Assembly (NCBI GenBank): GCA_022606425.2
Contig: JAHDVF020000726.1
Span: 434,001 to 498,000 of the forward strand
Source: Lepidostoma basale
Taxonomy: Eukaryota > Arthropoda > Insecta > Trichoptera > Lepidostomatidae
Length of the DNA: 64,000 nucleotides
Reading direction: 5' to 3'
Each line of letters begins with the position of its first letter. Within the stretch, counting starts at the first letter, position 1. The notes beneath the pieces are model-generated. The model searched no databases and was not told the origin of the DNA. It saw nothing but the letters and a program-made list of their open reading frames with translations. The position numbers were made by a program, and so were the translations under genes. Below are positions 40,872 to 50,515 of this stretch, piece after piece.

Positions 40872-40993
40872 AGTTTATCTTTATAATGTATGAATGCGGA
40901 GGAAGCAAGAGAGGTATGTCAGGACAGAACGGTATGGCGGTCCATCGTCTCTGCCTACCCCTTCGGTAAGACGGCGTGATGGTTAGTTAGTTT
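40872..40993 (+). mobile_element. RTE-A LINE 3' end scrap
   Basis: 'MNAEEAREVCQDRTVWRSIV' and the end GGCGTGATGGTTAGTTAG, also inside the jockey copy. Confidence 0.75.
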
Positions 40994-41262
40994 TTTATTG
41001 CGGGGTTAGGATGTGAAGGGAGTCCTTTGTAAAAATGTTCAGTAAGTTTCAGAATGAATTCATCTATCATCGGGATTCCCGATTCTAGGTGCAGTTGTGT
41101 GATCCTGGTCCATGAAGGCGCACCAAGCGATAAACGGATAGCCTTATTTTGCAGGATTTGTAGTTTCTGTATTTGTTTCGAAGCTACATAGCCCCAGATT
41201 GAGGCTGCGTAAGTGAAGATCAGTCTTGTGACCGTTTTGTATATCAAGAGTTTATTGTCCCA
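40994..41262 (-). mobile_element. Jockey-type LINE (J4), upstream part of the split copy
   Basis: The minus frame reads 'LIYKTVTRLIFTYAASIWGY', 'QILQNKAIRLSLGAPSWTRI' and 'RFYKGLPSHPNPAIKN'-like sequence. Confidence 0.8.
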
Positions 41263-41264
41263 TT

Positions 41265-41340
41265 CATGAGTTCATACAGGGATAATATCTCAACGTGTTT
41301 CGAAGACACAATAGCTTAATCATCAGAAGTTTAATCAATG
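41265..41340 (-). ncRNA. Hammerhead-like motif (ACACGT variant)
   Basis: The minus strand has a consensus CUGAUGA, an extra U, a weak stem II (UAAG...CUUC), GAAAC and ACACGU followed by U. The flanks CUU/GAG could close stem I. It resembles the CCGATGATGAAGG elements at 13720 and 62880. Confidence 0.45.
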
Positions 41341-41542
41341 ATACATCACTCATAATTGTTTCAAAATATAAATATATTCATGCATCATAACATGAATGCT
41401 ATTATTTTAACCATAATTAATTATTGTACGATAGCATTCCGAATGCCAATATTCATGCCCTTCCAGTAAGATTTCATTCCAAATGACGAATATTCTGAAT
41501 ACATTGTCTGTTGGAGATCATAGTTTAGTCACAATTAAACTA

Positions 41543-41674
41543 AACATCACGCTGTCTCCTCGAAAGGGTTCTTTCCTGACATATTTCTCTCTCTTCCCCA
41601 ACATTCATACATCATTCCATGCACGCACGCCGATTTCTCTGACTCCTCACATGGCCGACAATCAGCATTTGATT
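41543..41674 (-). mobile_element. RTE-A LINE, 3' part of a split copy
   Basis: It starts at AACATCACGCTGTCTCCTCG and stops at GCATTTGATTTA, where the fold-back repeat begins. It resumes at 41862. Confidence 0.75.
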
Positions 41675-41861
41675 TAATACAAATGAAAACATCTATTCTA
41701 TAGAAGTTTTATTATATTTCATGGGAATGACATGTTTCGCCCTCCTAAGGCATTATCAATTTGAAGGGCGAAACATGTCATTCCCATAAAATATAATAAA
41801 ACTTCTAGATAACTGACGTTTTCATTCGTATTAATTATTTAATATGGAGTTTTACATCATT
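41675..41861. repeat. Fold-back repeat (ACATGT family), best palindrome
   Basis: The arms GGGAATGACATGTTTCGCCC and GGGCGAAACATGTCATTCCC are exact inverses. The minus motif (41728-41761) has UUGAUAA, an extra U, GCCUU/AGGGC, GAAAC, ACAUGU and C. The plus half has lost its UUGAUAA part. Confidence 0.7.
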
Positions 41862-42155
41862 CCATTTACATCGTTAACATATAATTTTTATACCATTCTT
41901 TTTTCATTCATTCTTTCCATGTGTCCAAACAATCATAATGATCCTTTCATTATTTTGTTCATAACATTTTCATTCGCACTGCATTCAGTTCTTATATTTT
42001 CATTTGACACTATCATACACAGACTTTCCACACATTCGTCTATGAGATATCGTTTCTTCAGCACTTATTTTACGTTCATCCTTCATTTGCCAGTTCAATG
42101 CTCACCACACATAAGGGTCGGTAAAAGAACACCATTGTGCACTGCCATTAAAAGT
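41862..42155 (-). mobile_element. RTE-A LINE, upstream part of the split copy
   Basis: It continues from CCATTTACATCGTTAACATA to CACCATTGTGCACTGCCATT. Confidence 0.75.
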
Positions 42156-42502
42156 TAGTCATTAGTCACAATTTAAAGCGCGAAATATCAATGGAAGCAT
42201 TAGCACATAAAACTCTGTAAAAAAATCACCTTTTTAATGATATTATTTTTACTTTTGGACATGTTAAATCAAAATAGGATATCACATTGCGAGGAATAAG
42301 AATGGGGACAGTTAAATATTTTGTTAAAAGAAAAAAATAACTTTAACTAACAAAAACAAAACAAAAACCTTCTCCAAACAATATTATTTTAGGACAGACA
42401 ACACATCTTGTACGTACCAGGAGAATTAGTGAGATTAGATGAACAAATTTAACCGTTTCAAAACACAAACCCTGAAAAACAAAATGCTTTTAAAATTCTA
42501 AC
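42156..42502. other. Intron sequence between exons E and D
   Basis: AT-rich with no repeats recognised. Confidence 0.45.
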
Positions 42503-42832
42503 CTATTTCTTTAACTTCGTCGTTCGCTTTCGTTCCGATCTTGGCGACATCGCCGGTCTTTTTTTCCGCGTCGACCATTCCGGGAAGAGACAGTCGGATC
42601 ATTTTACACTTTGGTGACAAAATATCGGCGTTGCTGTCGTTCAAATTCGCGTTTTGCTTCATGTTCAGGAGTTTAGCGTCGTCGACTTGACTCGCGAGAA
42701 CAGGCATCGTCTGGAATCGGGGACTCCTGGGTTTCTTGTTTCCCATGGGCGGTCTCGGCGGTCCGTTCACACTGAACAACTTCATCTTCTCGGCGAGGGT
42801 CAGTTTGGCTGGATCGTTCTCGTCCAATTTGG
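42503..42832 (-). CDS. Svil: Supervillin-like gene, exon D
   Basis: A 330-nt symmetric 1-1 exon. The donor is GTTAGA at 42502-42497 and the acceptor is GATGAAATAG ending at 42833 (poor in pyrimidines). It encodes 'KLDENDPAKLTLAEKMKLFS' followed by 'RFQTMPVLASQV'. In vertebrate supervillin a 'LSLAEKLALF' block followed by a 'RYQTQPVTLGEV' block has the same order and spacing, which is the strongest evidence for the family. Supervillin is a peripheral membrane protein that binds actin and myosin II. The first codon is completed by the G of exon C. Confidence 0.85.
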
Positions 42833-43138
42833 CTATTTCATCGGAAAAATATTAAGGCAATGAAGCGTGGTGCATTTTTTTTTTGTATTATACAAAATAG
42901 CAAAGATATGTCTCAGGCTGTTGTGAATATTTACAAAGCGAGTCAATTTAAACAGATGACAAACATCCGATTTAAATTTTCAGCTAAATCATGCAAAAAT
43001 AAATTAAAAGTGATTTAATTAATATAAATAAATTTTGTGAAAGCATAATTCATGTACCTAACCTAACATTAGATATACAAATCGATACCCAAGTAATCCT
43101 TTGTCAAAAAGAATCAGATTTTTTTATTTATCATCAAA
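42833..43138. other. Intron sequence between exons D and C
   Basis: AT-rich, nothing recognised. Confidence 0.45.
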
Positions 43139-43242
43139 TATACTGAAATTTGAAAATGCCTTAGAAAGGCAAAACATGTCATTCACATAAATTATAATAA
43201 CACTTCTAGATAACAGACATTTTCATTCGTATTAATTAGTAT
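43139..43242 (+). repeat. Half of an ACATGT-family fold-back repeat
   Basis: UUGAAAAUGCCUUAGAAAGGC, CAAAACAUGUC and the end arm AACAGACATTTTCATTCGTA. The core is degraded. Confidence 0.5.
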
Positions 43243-43249
43243 GTAATGA

Positions 43250-43495
43250 TTTAGAAAGGTCATGTGCTAAGGGGAGGAAGATACCAGTTCCTTTGGCTGA
43301 TAATCATGGGTATAATAGAGGGACGTCGAGGAGTTGGTGGAAGGCAGTTGTCTTGGCTGCGAAATATGAGAGAATGGACACGAATGAGCTGAGTCGAGAA
43401 CCTGTTCCAAGTGGCGCAGGACAGAGATGCCTTCGCTGCAGTGATCGCCAAGGTTGGGGGGACCTGACACGGCACCAGAAGAAGAAGAAGAATTT
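43250..43495 (+). mobile_element. RTE-type LINE 3' end with (GAA)n tail
   Basis: The frame with 'LRNMREWTRMS' and 'LFQVAQDRDAFAAVIAKVGG' shows the RTE 'AQDRxxF' end, followed by AGAAGAAGAAGAAG. It carries a stop and belongs to a family distinct from RTE-A and RTE-B. Confidence 0.65.
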
Positions 43496-43537
43496 AGAAA
43501 GATCTAAATTAAACAGGTTTAAAATTACTTTAAAATA

Positions 43538-43815
43538 TAAACTGCATATTGCACCGTGAGTGTAAAACCGAATTAAGTGCAAATATACATTTTGGAGATA
43601 TGGGAGTTTAAAGGTTTCATATTGCTTGGAAAAACTGTTTTTTTTAATAAACCAACGATTTTTGGTTTATAGTAATATACCTATAAACCGAAAATCATTG
43701 GTTTATTAAAAAAAAAATCGTTTTTCCAAGCAATATGAAACCTTTAAACTCCCATATCTCCAAAATGTATATTTGCACTTAATTCGGTTTTACACTCACG
43801 GTGCGATATGTAGTT
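43538..43815. repeat. Near-perfect 135-bp inverted repeat with 8-bp spacer
   Basis: Arms 43538-43672 and 43681-43815 are reverse complements with few mismatches (for example TGCATATTGCACC against its partner, and the A/T run). The spacer is TAATATAC. It would form a long cruciform or hairpin. No copy is seen elsewhere in the window. Confidence 0.85.
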
Positions 43816-44500
43816 TGCCATAATTAAGAAACCGGGTTTTTTGGACTGCAAATGAAGCCAGTCGCACTATAGGGGTTAAACCAATTGAAATATAACCCCA
43901 AAAATGCATATAAACCAAAATTTAAAGCATCGAGAAACATGCTTTGACAGTTGAAAAAGTTAGGTTAGATAATTGAACTATGAAATCACTTCAATACAAA
44001 CCTATTTTTCAAATAAACAAATTTAAAACTGTTTCAAACACGAAAAAACAATATTTTATCAAAGTGGACTATCAAAATGACATTCAATCATTAAGATAAT
44101 ACAGTTCCAAGTAATAAAATACACTCTTTACTATAAAAATTAATAAAAACTATAAAATTTCATATTTTTCACACATTTTGACATCTAAACATAATAATAA
44201 AAAAATGACATTTAAAAAACAAACGAACACCACTAAACAAATGTTACCAATTTAAAAAAATAGAGAATATAAAAATCTACAATAATAGAAATGACACTAT
44301 TGTGCGCTAAGTGCAAATCTGTTATTTTTAAGTGCTGGTGTAATTTTTAAATACTGTAAATATTGATGGTTCATACACTTTTAAATGAGAAAATGCAGTA
44401 TTGACTTTAACAATTATTTTAAATTTGTTTCACAATTCAATAAATTAAAAACATATTTGAATGAATATAATTACAATTGGTATTACCACACTTTATTTCA
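43816..44500. other. AT-rich intron stretch, no gene seen
   Basis: No gene or repeat recognised. Confidence 0.4.
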
Positions 44501-44504
44501 CTTA

Positions 44505-44720
44505 GCACAGACATGTTTCGGTTATGACATAAAATTTATCAATGCACAGTTATCAATGTTAAGTTTAAATTGTGTACATTGAAGAACAAAGGTTACTTGT
44601 AACCGAAGCATGTCCTGTTAAGTGAAATAAAGTGTTGTAATACCCAGTGTAATTATATTTATTCAAATATGAATCCACAACACAAAGTGAAGGCGAATAT
44701 AGAAGAAATAAAAACATATA
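44505..44720. repeat. Repeat with opposed weak hammerhead-like motifs
   Basis: Minus strand: UUGAUAA...UAACC, GAAAC, AUGUC (44512-44540). Plus strand: UUGAAGA, GGUUAC/GUAACC, GAAGC, AUGUC (44582-44612). The tail AATATGAATCCACAACACAA is shared with 24090-24115. Confidence 0.4.
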
Positions 44721-44754
44721 TTTGTATATAATTTTTTTTTTCTCTAAAACTTTT

Positions 44755-44900
44755 AAAGGTGTTTATTTAATTAAAATCCACTGATGTTTGTGTCTTCGAC
44801 CGGTTTCGGCATCTCGCTGCCATCTTCTGGTGAAGATACATAAGATGGCAGCGAGGTGCCGGACCAAACATCAGTGGATTTTAACTAAATATACAATTAA
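44755..44900. ncRNA. Opposed ACCGGT-type hammerhead-like motifs
   Basis: The minus motif (44798-44830) has CAGAAGA (U4 changed to A), an extra U, stem II GGCA/UGCC, GAAAC, ACCGGU and C (a GUC triplet). The plus half repeats AGATGGCAGCGAGGTGCCGG but has lost GAAAC. ATCCACTGATGTTTG is inverted at the outer ends. Confidence 0.45.
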
Positions 44901-45235
44901 AAAAAGATTCTTTACAAAAAAACATTATTTTTTCATTGTATACAATGAACTTACCGTGAAATTTCAAATATTATAAGAATATATATTTTTTTAATTTTGT
45001 ATAATTCACATAGTATTATCATATACCATATAAAAGTGAAGGAGAGTGAATACATAGTGAAAACTGAACAATTACCTCACTCTGTGGTAAGGGTATTTTT
45101 TACCCATTTATTAGACTGATATTATTTGGAAAGATTGCAAGTTGGATTTAAAAAATATATATATTTTTTCTTTCATATTTGCCTGTATATACAGCTTCTG
45201 AGATAAAAGTAACCTTTTAATTAAGTATATAAATA
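44901..45235. other. AT-rich intron stretch
   Basis: Nothing recognised. Confidence 0.4.
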
Positions 45236-45630
45236 TCTAGTACTAATGAAAACATTCATTTTTTAGAATCATATTTTATGAGAGTGATACATTTCACCTT
45301 GCTAAGGTAAATGCATAAAAACATTTGACAAAACCTTAGTAAGACAAAACATGTCATTCTTATTTCAATGTTTATTGAACATTTTTATAAAAACCTTATT
45401 AAATATTTAATACGAATATAAATATCAGTTTTCTAGAAGTTTTATTATATTTAATGGGAATTACATGTGTCACCTTGCTAAGGTATTTGATAATGCCCTA
45501 TTACAGCAAAGAAACACGCCAATCCAATAAAATATAATAACACTTGGTTAAAACGTACGTTTTCATCAGTATTTAGTATTTAAAGTCAATAGACTTTTAC
45601 ATCAATGTTAAAAAACAATAAATAATATAA
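45236..45630. repeat. Two adjacent fold-back repeats of the ACATGT family, degraded
   Basis: 45236-45400 and 45402-45630 each have opposed CCTTGCTAAGG or CCTTAGTAAG stems and AACATGTCATTC or variants, with end arms TACGTTTTCATCAGTATTTA. Confidence 0.5.
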
Positions 45631-45833
45631 CATATAAAATTTATATTTTTCAAGACTCTATTTAACTTTAATATATTTTAGGAAGCCCGCTAAAGTGGAA
45701 TACACCCTGAATGATTTAAAAAAAAACGTGAACAAATTTTGAATTTAATTTTCTCACTTAAAAATAATTATTAACCACCAATACAAAAAAATAAATAAAA
45801 TAAAATAAACAGTTCTAAATTAAAAATTCTTAC
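45631..45833. other. Intron sequence next to exon C
   Basis: AT-rich; it ends at the donor GTAAGA of exon C. Confidence 0.5.
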
Positions 45834-46019
45834 CGTCCTCATCCTGCTCCAGAGACAGGTTGAAGCTGCTCCGCGATTGGTTGAGTGGAATCGGAGCTGA
45901 CTCGTTGGCCGCGTCGGTGACCTCACCCAGCGTGATAGGCTGGGTCTTGAATCTATCCAAGATGGATGGTCCATCCTTTGCTTTTGATCTGGAGTGTCGC
46001 AGCACTGGTTTTACAGCAG
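45834..46019 (-). CDS. Svil: Supervillin-like gene, exon C
   Basis: A 186-nt symmetric 1-1 exon. The acceptor is CATTTTTAG ending at 46020 and the donor is GTAAGA at 45833-45828. It encodes 'AVKPVLRHSRSKAKDGPSIL' followed by 'DRFKTQPITLGEVTDAANES'. The 'TQPITxxEV' motif recurs in supervillins ahead of the 'LAEK' block carried by exon D. The junction codons (G/CT and G/CC) fit both neighbours. No ATG is needed because it is internal. Confidence 0.85.
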
Positions 46020-46082
46020 CTAAAAATGACGGGATAAAATAATTTATTTAGGTTTTTTTTTTTCTTTTAACCATACGTTAGA

Positions 46083-46187
46083 GAAAGATCTCTTAGACGA
46101 ATGTGTGGAAATATGTGTATGATAGAGTATCAAATGAAAATATAACAAGTGAATGCGTTGTAAATGAAAGTGTTATGAACAATATAG
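46083..46187 (+). mobile_element. RTE-A LINE, left part of a split copy
   Basis: It goes from AGATCTCTTAGACGAATGTG to GTTATGAACAATATA and resumes at 46862. Confidence 0.7.
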
Positions 46188-46862
46188 TGAGCCAACAAAA
46201 TGCTTGGTTTTGTTCTACGAAACGCAAGATCTTTTTCTAACACAACGGCGATTCGTCGACTGTATGAAGCGCTGGTTCGTAGTAATTTGGAGTACTGCTC
46301 TATCATTTGGGACCTCAGAGAAAGAACAGTCATCATGGAACTAGAATGGATCCAGAAACGATTTTCGAGATATTTTTACCTCAGGGAGTATAACTACTAT
46401 CCTTTTTTGTACCCTAAACTGTTTCTCACAGGAATGTTGGATTTCAACACTCTTGAAACTCGTCGAATGAGCTTTTTATGTGAGCATTTTTTCAAACTAT
46501 TATCTGGAGGTATTTACAATCCAGGAATATTGAAAGAACTAAATCTATACGTTCCCCGTAGCTTTAGCAGAGCAAGGGGGCATATATTATTTTATGCCCC
46601 AAATTGCCGCACGAAGTTCTCCTGTATTGAAAGCGATTCGTCTTTTTAATGAGGTTGCAAAAGAGATAAGATCTCTTTGGATGCAATTATGGCGAATTTG
46701 TGAATATCCTTACGATAAGGGCAGCAAGACAATAATTGGCATATTCCTATTCATAAGATTCTATGTACGAGTATATTTCCTTTGATATTCTTTTTTTTCA
46801 CCCTTTACATCGATTTGGCTCGCTCAGTAATGATGTAAGGAGTTTTTTCAACAATAATAATA
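46188..46862 (+). mobile_element. Jockey-like LINE (family J2) whose 3' end matches SINE1
   Basis: The frame 46200-46649 encodes 'RRLYEALVRSNLEYCSIIWD', 'ELEWIQKRFSRYFYLREYNY' and 'LKELNLYVPRSFSRARGHIL', the thumb and C-terminus of a jockey-like RT. Its 3' UTR ends with CACCCTTTACATCGATTTGG, CAGTAATGATGTAAGGAG and an AATAATAAT tail, nearly the same as the SINE1 3' end at 26749-26830. Confidence 0.75.
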
Positions 46863-47131
46863 TAATGAAAAGAACATTAAGATAATTTGGACACATGGAA
46901 AGAATGAATGAAGAAAGAATGGTTTTAATTGGATTAATGGAAATGGAAGAAGTATTTGTTAAAGATGTAAATGGAACTAGAAATACAGAGACTATAAGAG
47001 AGAGATAAGACTGAGGAAGTACAATAAGAACATGGCAATATATTGTGAGAAGTGTGTGAGGAATGAAAAGTGTGGCAGTACATTCTTTCTGCCTACTCCT
47101 TTGGAGGGATGGTTAGTTAGTTAGTTAATTA
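46862..47131 (+). mobile_element. RTE-A LINE, right part of the split copy
   Basis: It resumes with ATAATGAAAAGAACATTAAG and ends GATGGTTAGTTAGTTAGTTA. The middle is rearranged. Confidence 0.7.
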
Positions 47132-47149
47132 GTTCGTCTAAGACAGAGA

Positions 47150-47445
47150 TTGGCAAACTGTGGGACGAGATCCAAAGGCGACTCTTTGCCCAAAAGGATA
47201 ACTCAACAACGAGCAAACTGGATAGACCATAACATTAGGCATCTGGGCCTACTTATTACGATCGCAGAGGGAATCGTTGAGGGCAGAAATTGCAGAGGCC
47301 GCCCCAAGGGACGATTATATGGAACAGATGATAGAAGACATGTGCTGCGGCAGTTACACAGAAATTAAAATACTGGCTGGAGACAGGACTGAGTGGAGGA
47401 AACGAGTGAAGCTTGTTACAGACCAATCTGCAGGATTATAACCAG
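47150..47445 (+). mobile_element. RTE-C LINE 3' end
   Basis: 'LPKRITQQRANWIDHNIRHL', 'LLITIAEGIVEGRNCRGRPK' and 'AGDRTEWRKRVKLVTDQSAG' line up with the C-terminus of the 5310-5797 copy. Confidence 0.7.
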
Positions 47446-47479
47446 TGGCGGTATTCCCATAGAGTGTAAGAAATTTTGA

Positions 47480-47610
47480 ATCAAAACCTCTTCTGGTTTA
47501 CAGAGAATCAGCTCTTGGGGCTTTTCTTCCTCTTACGTCTGATGGGAACATAGTTTGAAGGTGATTTGGTGGGTTGTACGTTTATGCGGGGGCATGATTA
47601 CTTAGATTTG
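47480..47610 (-). mobile_element. Jockey J4 3' UTR scrap
   Basis: CTTACGTCTGATGGGAACAT and GTTTATGCGGGGGCATGATT match 16500-16590. Confidence 0.6.
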
Positions 47611-47735
47611 GTGGTTTTCATTCAAAATTTCTTACGCAAGCCGGGCTTCTGGGCTTCTATGGGAGTACTGCCACTAATTGTAACCATGAAGAAGAAAATA
47701 AATAAAAAATTAAATATATAAATATATTTAGATAC

Positions 47736-48152
47736 CTTTTGAGGCTTGGTGTTGCAATTGCTGCCACATAGAAGCCCTCGCGGACACGCTGTTACTTTTC
47801 ATCAGCCCAAACAGCTGCTGTGGACTGTCAATTGGTTCCGGACTCTCCTCTTTCTCTTCCCTCTGCCCGGCGGCGCCATCCTGTTTAGCCTCCAGCCCGG
47901 TGGGAGGCTTGTGCCTTGAGTTCTTCAAACAGCCGATCCCCATTGCTTCAGAATTGCTTTTCTCCTCCAGGTCTTGACTGCCTGCCGGACTGATGTGGGC
48001 TTTTTGGTTCCTCTCTGTCTCCAATATGTGTTTGGTCTTCTCTAAGTCATCTGATGGTGTTTTCTGTTTATCCAGAGCCGGCTGAGGAGGCTGAGAATCT
48101 TTAACTATGTCTGGTTGCTTGGAAAAGTCTTGCGGGAGCGATAGTTCTTCTG
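47736..48152 (-). CDS. Svil: Supervillin-like gene, exon B
   Basis: A 417-nt symmetric 1-1 exon. The acceptor reads TTGATTTCAGCAG, a tandem NAGNAG, so the start may be 48152 or 48149; the donor is GTATCT at 47735. It encodes a charged, proline-rich sequence: 'LSLPQDFSKQPDIVKDSQPP', 'SPAGSQDLEEKSNSEAMGIG', 'QREEKEESPEPIDSPQQLFG' and 'SARASMWQQLQHQASK'. No domain is seen. It is assigned by phase continuity with exons A and C and by its place in the gene. Confidence 0.7.
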
Positions 48153-48197
48153 CTGAAATCAAGTTATAGATCCAAATTACTAAAGATATATTGTTCA

Positions 48198-48388
48198 TTT
48201 TTTTTTTTTCAAAAAAAGACTAACATCAAGGATTTATATCAATGATATTAGAATTTATTTTACAATCTTCAATGTGAGCAGAAAATAGCTCATTATTATG
48301 AAGAAGGAATCTGGTCGTGTCCAGGCTTGAACCCACGCCCCCTGGATCGGGAGCCAAGCATTCTATCCACTAGACCATATGATATGAT
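48198..48388 (-). mobile_element. SINE2 (tRNA-derived) in intron
   Basis: The minus strand has ATATGGTCTAGTGGATAGAA, GGGTTCAAGCCTGGACACGA, then TTCCTTCTTCATAATAATGA and a T-rich tail about 45 bases before exon B. Full-length type. Confidence 0.8.
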
Positions 48389-48572
48389 AGTCCTTAGATT
48401 TGGAATAAAATTATGACCTTTACGTTGTTTTAGTTAATCTAACCTAACCTAACATAAAGTCAATGAAATAGTTTCCCATTCAACAAGTAATAAGCAATGT
48501 ATTCATTCTTCACCTTGAAATGATAATTTGCCAGATTAAAGAAAATGTATAAATGAAAAACCATCAAAGTAC

Positions 48573-48705
48573 TGACTAACTAACTAACCATCACGCCATC
48601 TCCCAAAGGGGTAGGCAGAAAGAATGCACTGCCACACTTTGCATCTACCACACACATTTCCATCGTCCAACGTTCACAAAATTAATTAATTAGCTTCTTT
48701 AAACA
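48573..48705 (-). mobile_element. Family E element, 3' end
   Basis: The RTE-A-type tail (CTAACTAACTAACCATCACG) is followed by the family-E body words CACACATTTCCATCGTCCAA and GTTCACAAAATTAATTAA. The element is truncated. Confidence 0.55.
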
Positions 48706-48799
48706 GAAAATATTTTTCATACTATATAAGTCTAGAGAGGATGAATTATGTCATAATTCAATGTAAATTATTTAATTATGCGTGGAAAGTTTGACTGAA

Positions 48800-48940
48800 A
48801 GGGTGACTGTGCAAGATAGAGTGTCGAATGAAAACATAAGAAGTGAATGCGGTGCGAATGAAAGTGTTATGAAAGAAATAATGAAAGTAACATTAAAATG
48901 GTTTGGACACTTCGAAAGAATTAATGAACCATCAAAGTAC
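48800..48940 (+). mobile_element. RTE-A LINE scrap
   Basis: 'DRVSNENIRSECGANESVMK' and 'TLKWFGHFERI'. Confidence 0.7.
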
Positions 48941-48954
48941 TACTACCAAAAACT

Positions 48955-49800
48955 AACTAATTAACCATCACGCCGTCTCTCCAAAGGGGTAGACAGAAAG
49001 AATGGACAGCCAAACTTTCTTTTCTGATATACTTCTCTCGTTTCCTCAAAATTCATACATCGTGTTAAGCACGCACTCTGACTCTTCACGTGGATGAAAT
49101 TCAATATTTGATTGATTGGATCGTGCCACGTTTTACTCGGTCTTCCTCTATTTCTGGTTCCATTTACACCGTTAACAAATAATTTTTTTACCATTCTTTC
49201 TTCATTTATTCTTTCCATATGTCCAAACCATCTTAATGATCCTTTCATTATTTTGGTCATGACACCATCATTCGCACCGCATTCACTTCTTATATTTTCA
49301 TTCGACACTCTATCATACACAGAGTATCCACACATTCGTCTAAGAGATCTCATTTCTACTGCATTTATTCTACTTTCATACTTCTTTTGCCACTGCCATT
49401 TTAGCTTTTTTGGATATGTTTTTGTTTGCGATGACAACTTTAGTGCACCATTCACTTTGGTTGCCTGCCCCAACCCTTCTTTCAATATCCCTCTCCACAC
49501 GCCCATCTCTTGTAAACATACTACCTAAATACACGAACTCATCTACTTGCTCCAAATTTTCACCATTCACGCTAATGTTGCAGACTGTCATGATTTCTTA
49601 TTTTTCAAAAAAAAACATTTGACTTATTCACATTCATCATCAGATCACTTTGCATGCATACCTCATACATACTATTCACCAGGACTTGTAGTTCATGCTC
49701 GTTGTCTGCAAGTAGGACAGCGTCATCCGCATACAAGAGACAGCTTACTGACACTCCGCTCATTTTGGCACCTACATCCAACCCTTACAGCTCTTTCATA
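48955..49800 (-). mobile_element. RTE-A LINE, long fragment
   Basis: The tail is at 48955-48966. The minus strand encodes 'GRPSKTWHDPINQILNF', 'MRSLRRMCGYSVYDRVSNEN', 'YLGSMFTRDGRVERDIERRV' and 'LLADNEHELQVLVNSMYEV', with frameshifts. The YADD-equivalent lies near 49720. Confidence 0.8.
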
Positions 49801-49854
49801 ATATTTAATACTTTATTAACAATTAATATAAATAAAACTAGAAGTTTTATTATT

Positions 49855-50010
49855 TTATTATTACAATATACTACCAGGAACGCATGAGAGATGGTTCGAC
49901 ATTAGGAAGACAAGATACGCTCTAAAGTCAAGAGTATTTTTCTTCTGAACGTACTTTCACTAATATGAAAGACGTCGATTTCCGAGGAGACTGCTTTCAG
50001 CAGACTAATT
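49855..50010 (-). mobile_element. Jockey-like LINE (family J) 3' end
   Basis: It includes ACCAGGAACGCATGAGAGAT and CGTCGATTTCCGAGGAGACT in reverse of the J ORF end. Confidence 0.75.
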
Positions 50011-50012
50011 CC

Positions 50013-50335
50013 TTACTAACTAACCATCACGCCGTCTCCTCGAAAGGGTAGGCAAAAAGAATGGACTGCCACACTTTAATCGATGCGGCACTCCATCCTT
50101 CTCTTTTCGCCCTGTGGGAGATGCGGTGTGATGGGTTGCGAACCTCATCGCCACCAATAGGCATCTGCCGCGCACACTTCGATCGTCCAACACCCACAAA
50201 ATAAATCTAAAACAAATAATATAAAATACAATGATATAAAATAAAATAACAAAATAAAAATATATTAACACATAATGTTCATTTTAGATGGTGCACTTGT
50301 TGACATAGACGATCAGGACTTTTGTTTTTTTATTA
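50013..50335 (-). mobile_element. Family E: non-autonomous element with RTE-A tail
   Basis: It begins with the RTE-A 3' end (TTACTAACTAACCATCACGC, ~65 bases), followed by unrelated body sequence (GATGCGGCACTCCATCCTTC, GGTTGCGAACCTCATCGCCA, CGATCGTCCAACACCCACAA) and an AT-rich 5' part. Copies at 58962-59390 and 61385-61718 have the same structure. An 80-codon frame is open in all three. Confidence 0.65.
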
Positions 50336-50344
50336 TAAAATATA

Positions 50345-50515
50345 ATATATACAATATACTACCAGGAACGCATGAGAGATGGTTCGACATTAGGAAGACA
50401 AGATACTCTCAAAAGTCAAGAGTATTTTTCTTCTGAACGTACTTTTGCTTATATGAAAGACGTCGATTTCCGAGGAGACCACGTTCAGCAGACTAATTTC
50501 AATTGCAATAAGGCA
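50345..50515 (-). mobile_element. Jockey-like LINE (family J) 3' end
   Basis: Near-identical to 49855-50010 (TACCAGGAACGCATGAGAGA), flanking the family-E element on the other side, so the family-E copy probably inserted in a J copy or the segment was duplicated. Confidence 0.75.

Noticed and set aside
46200..46649. 149-codon ORF as part of the supervillin-like gene
   Set aside because: It is on the opposite strand and has jockey-like reverse-transcriptase motifs.
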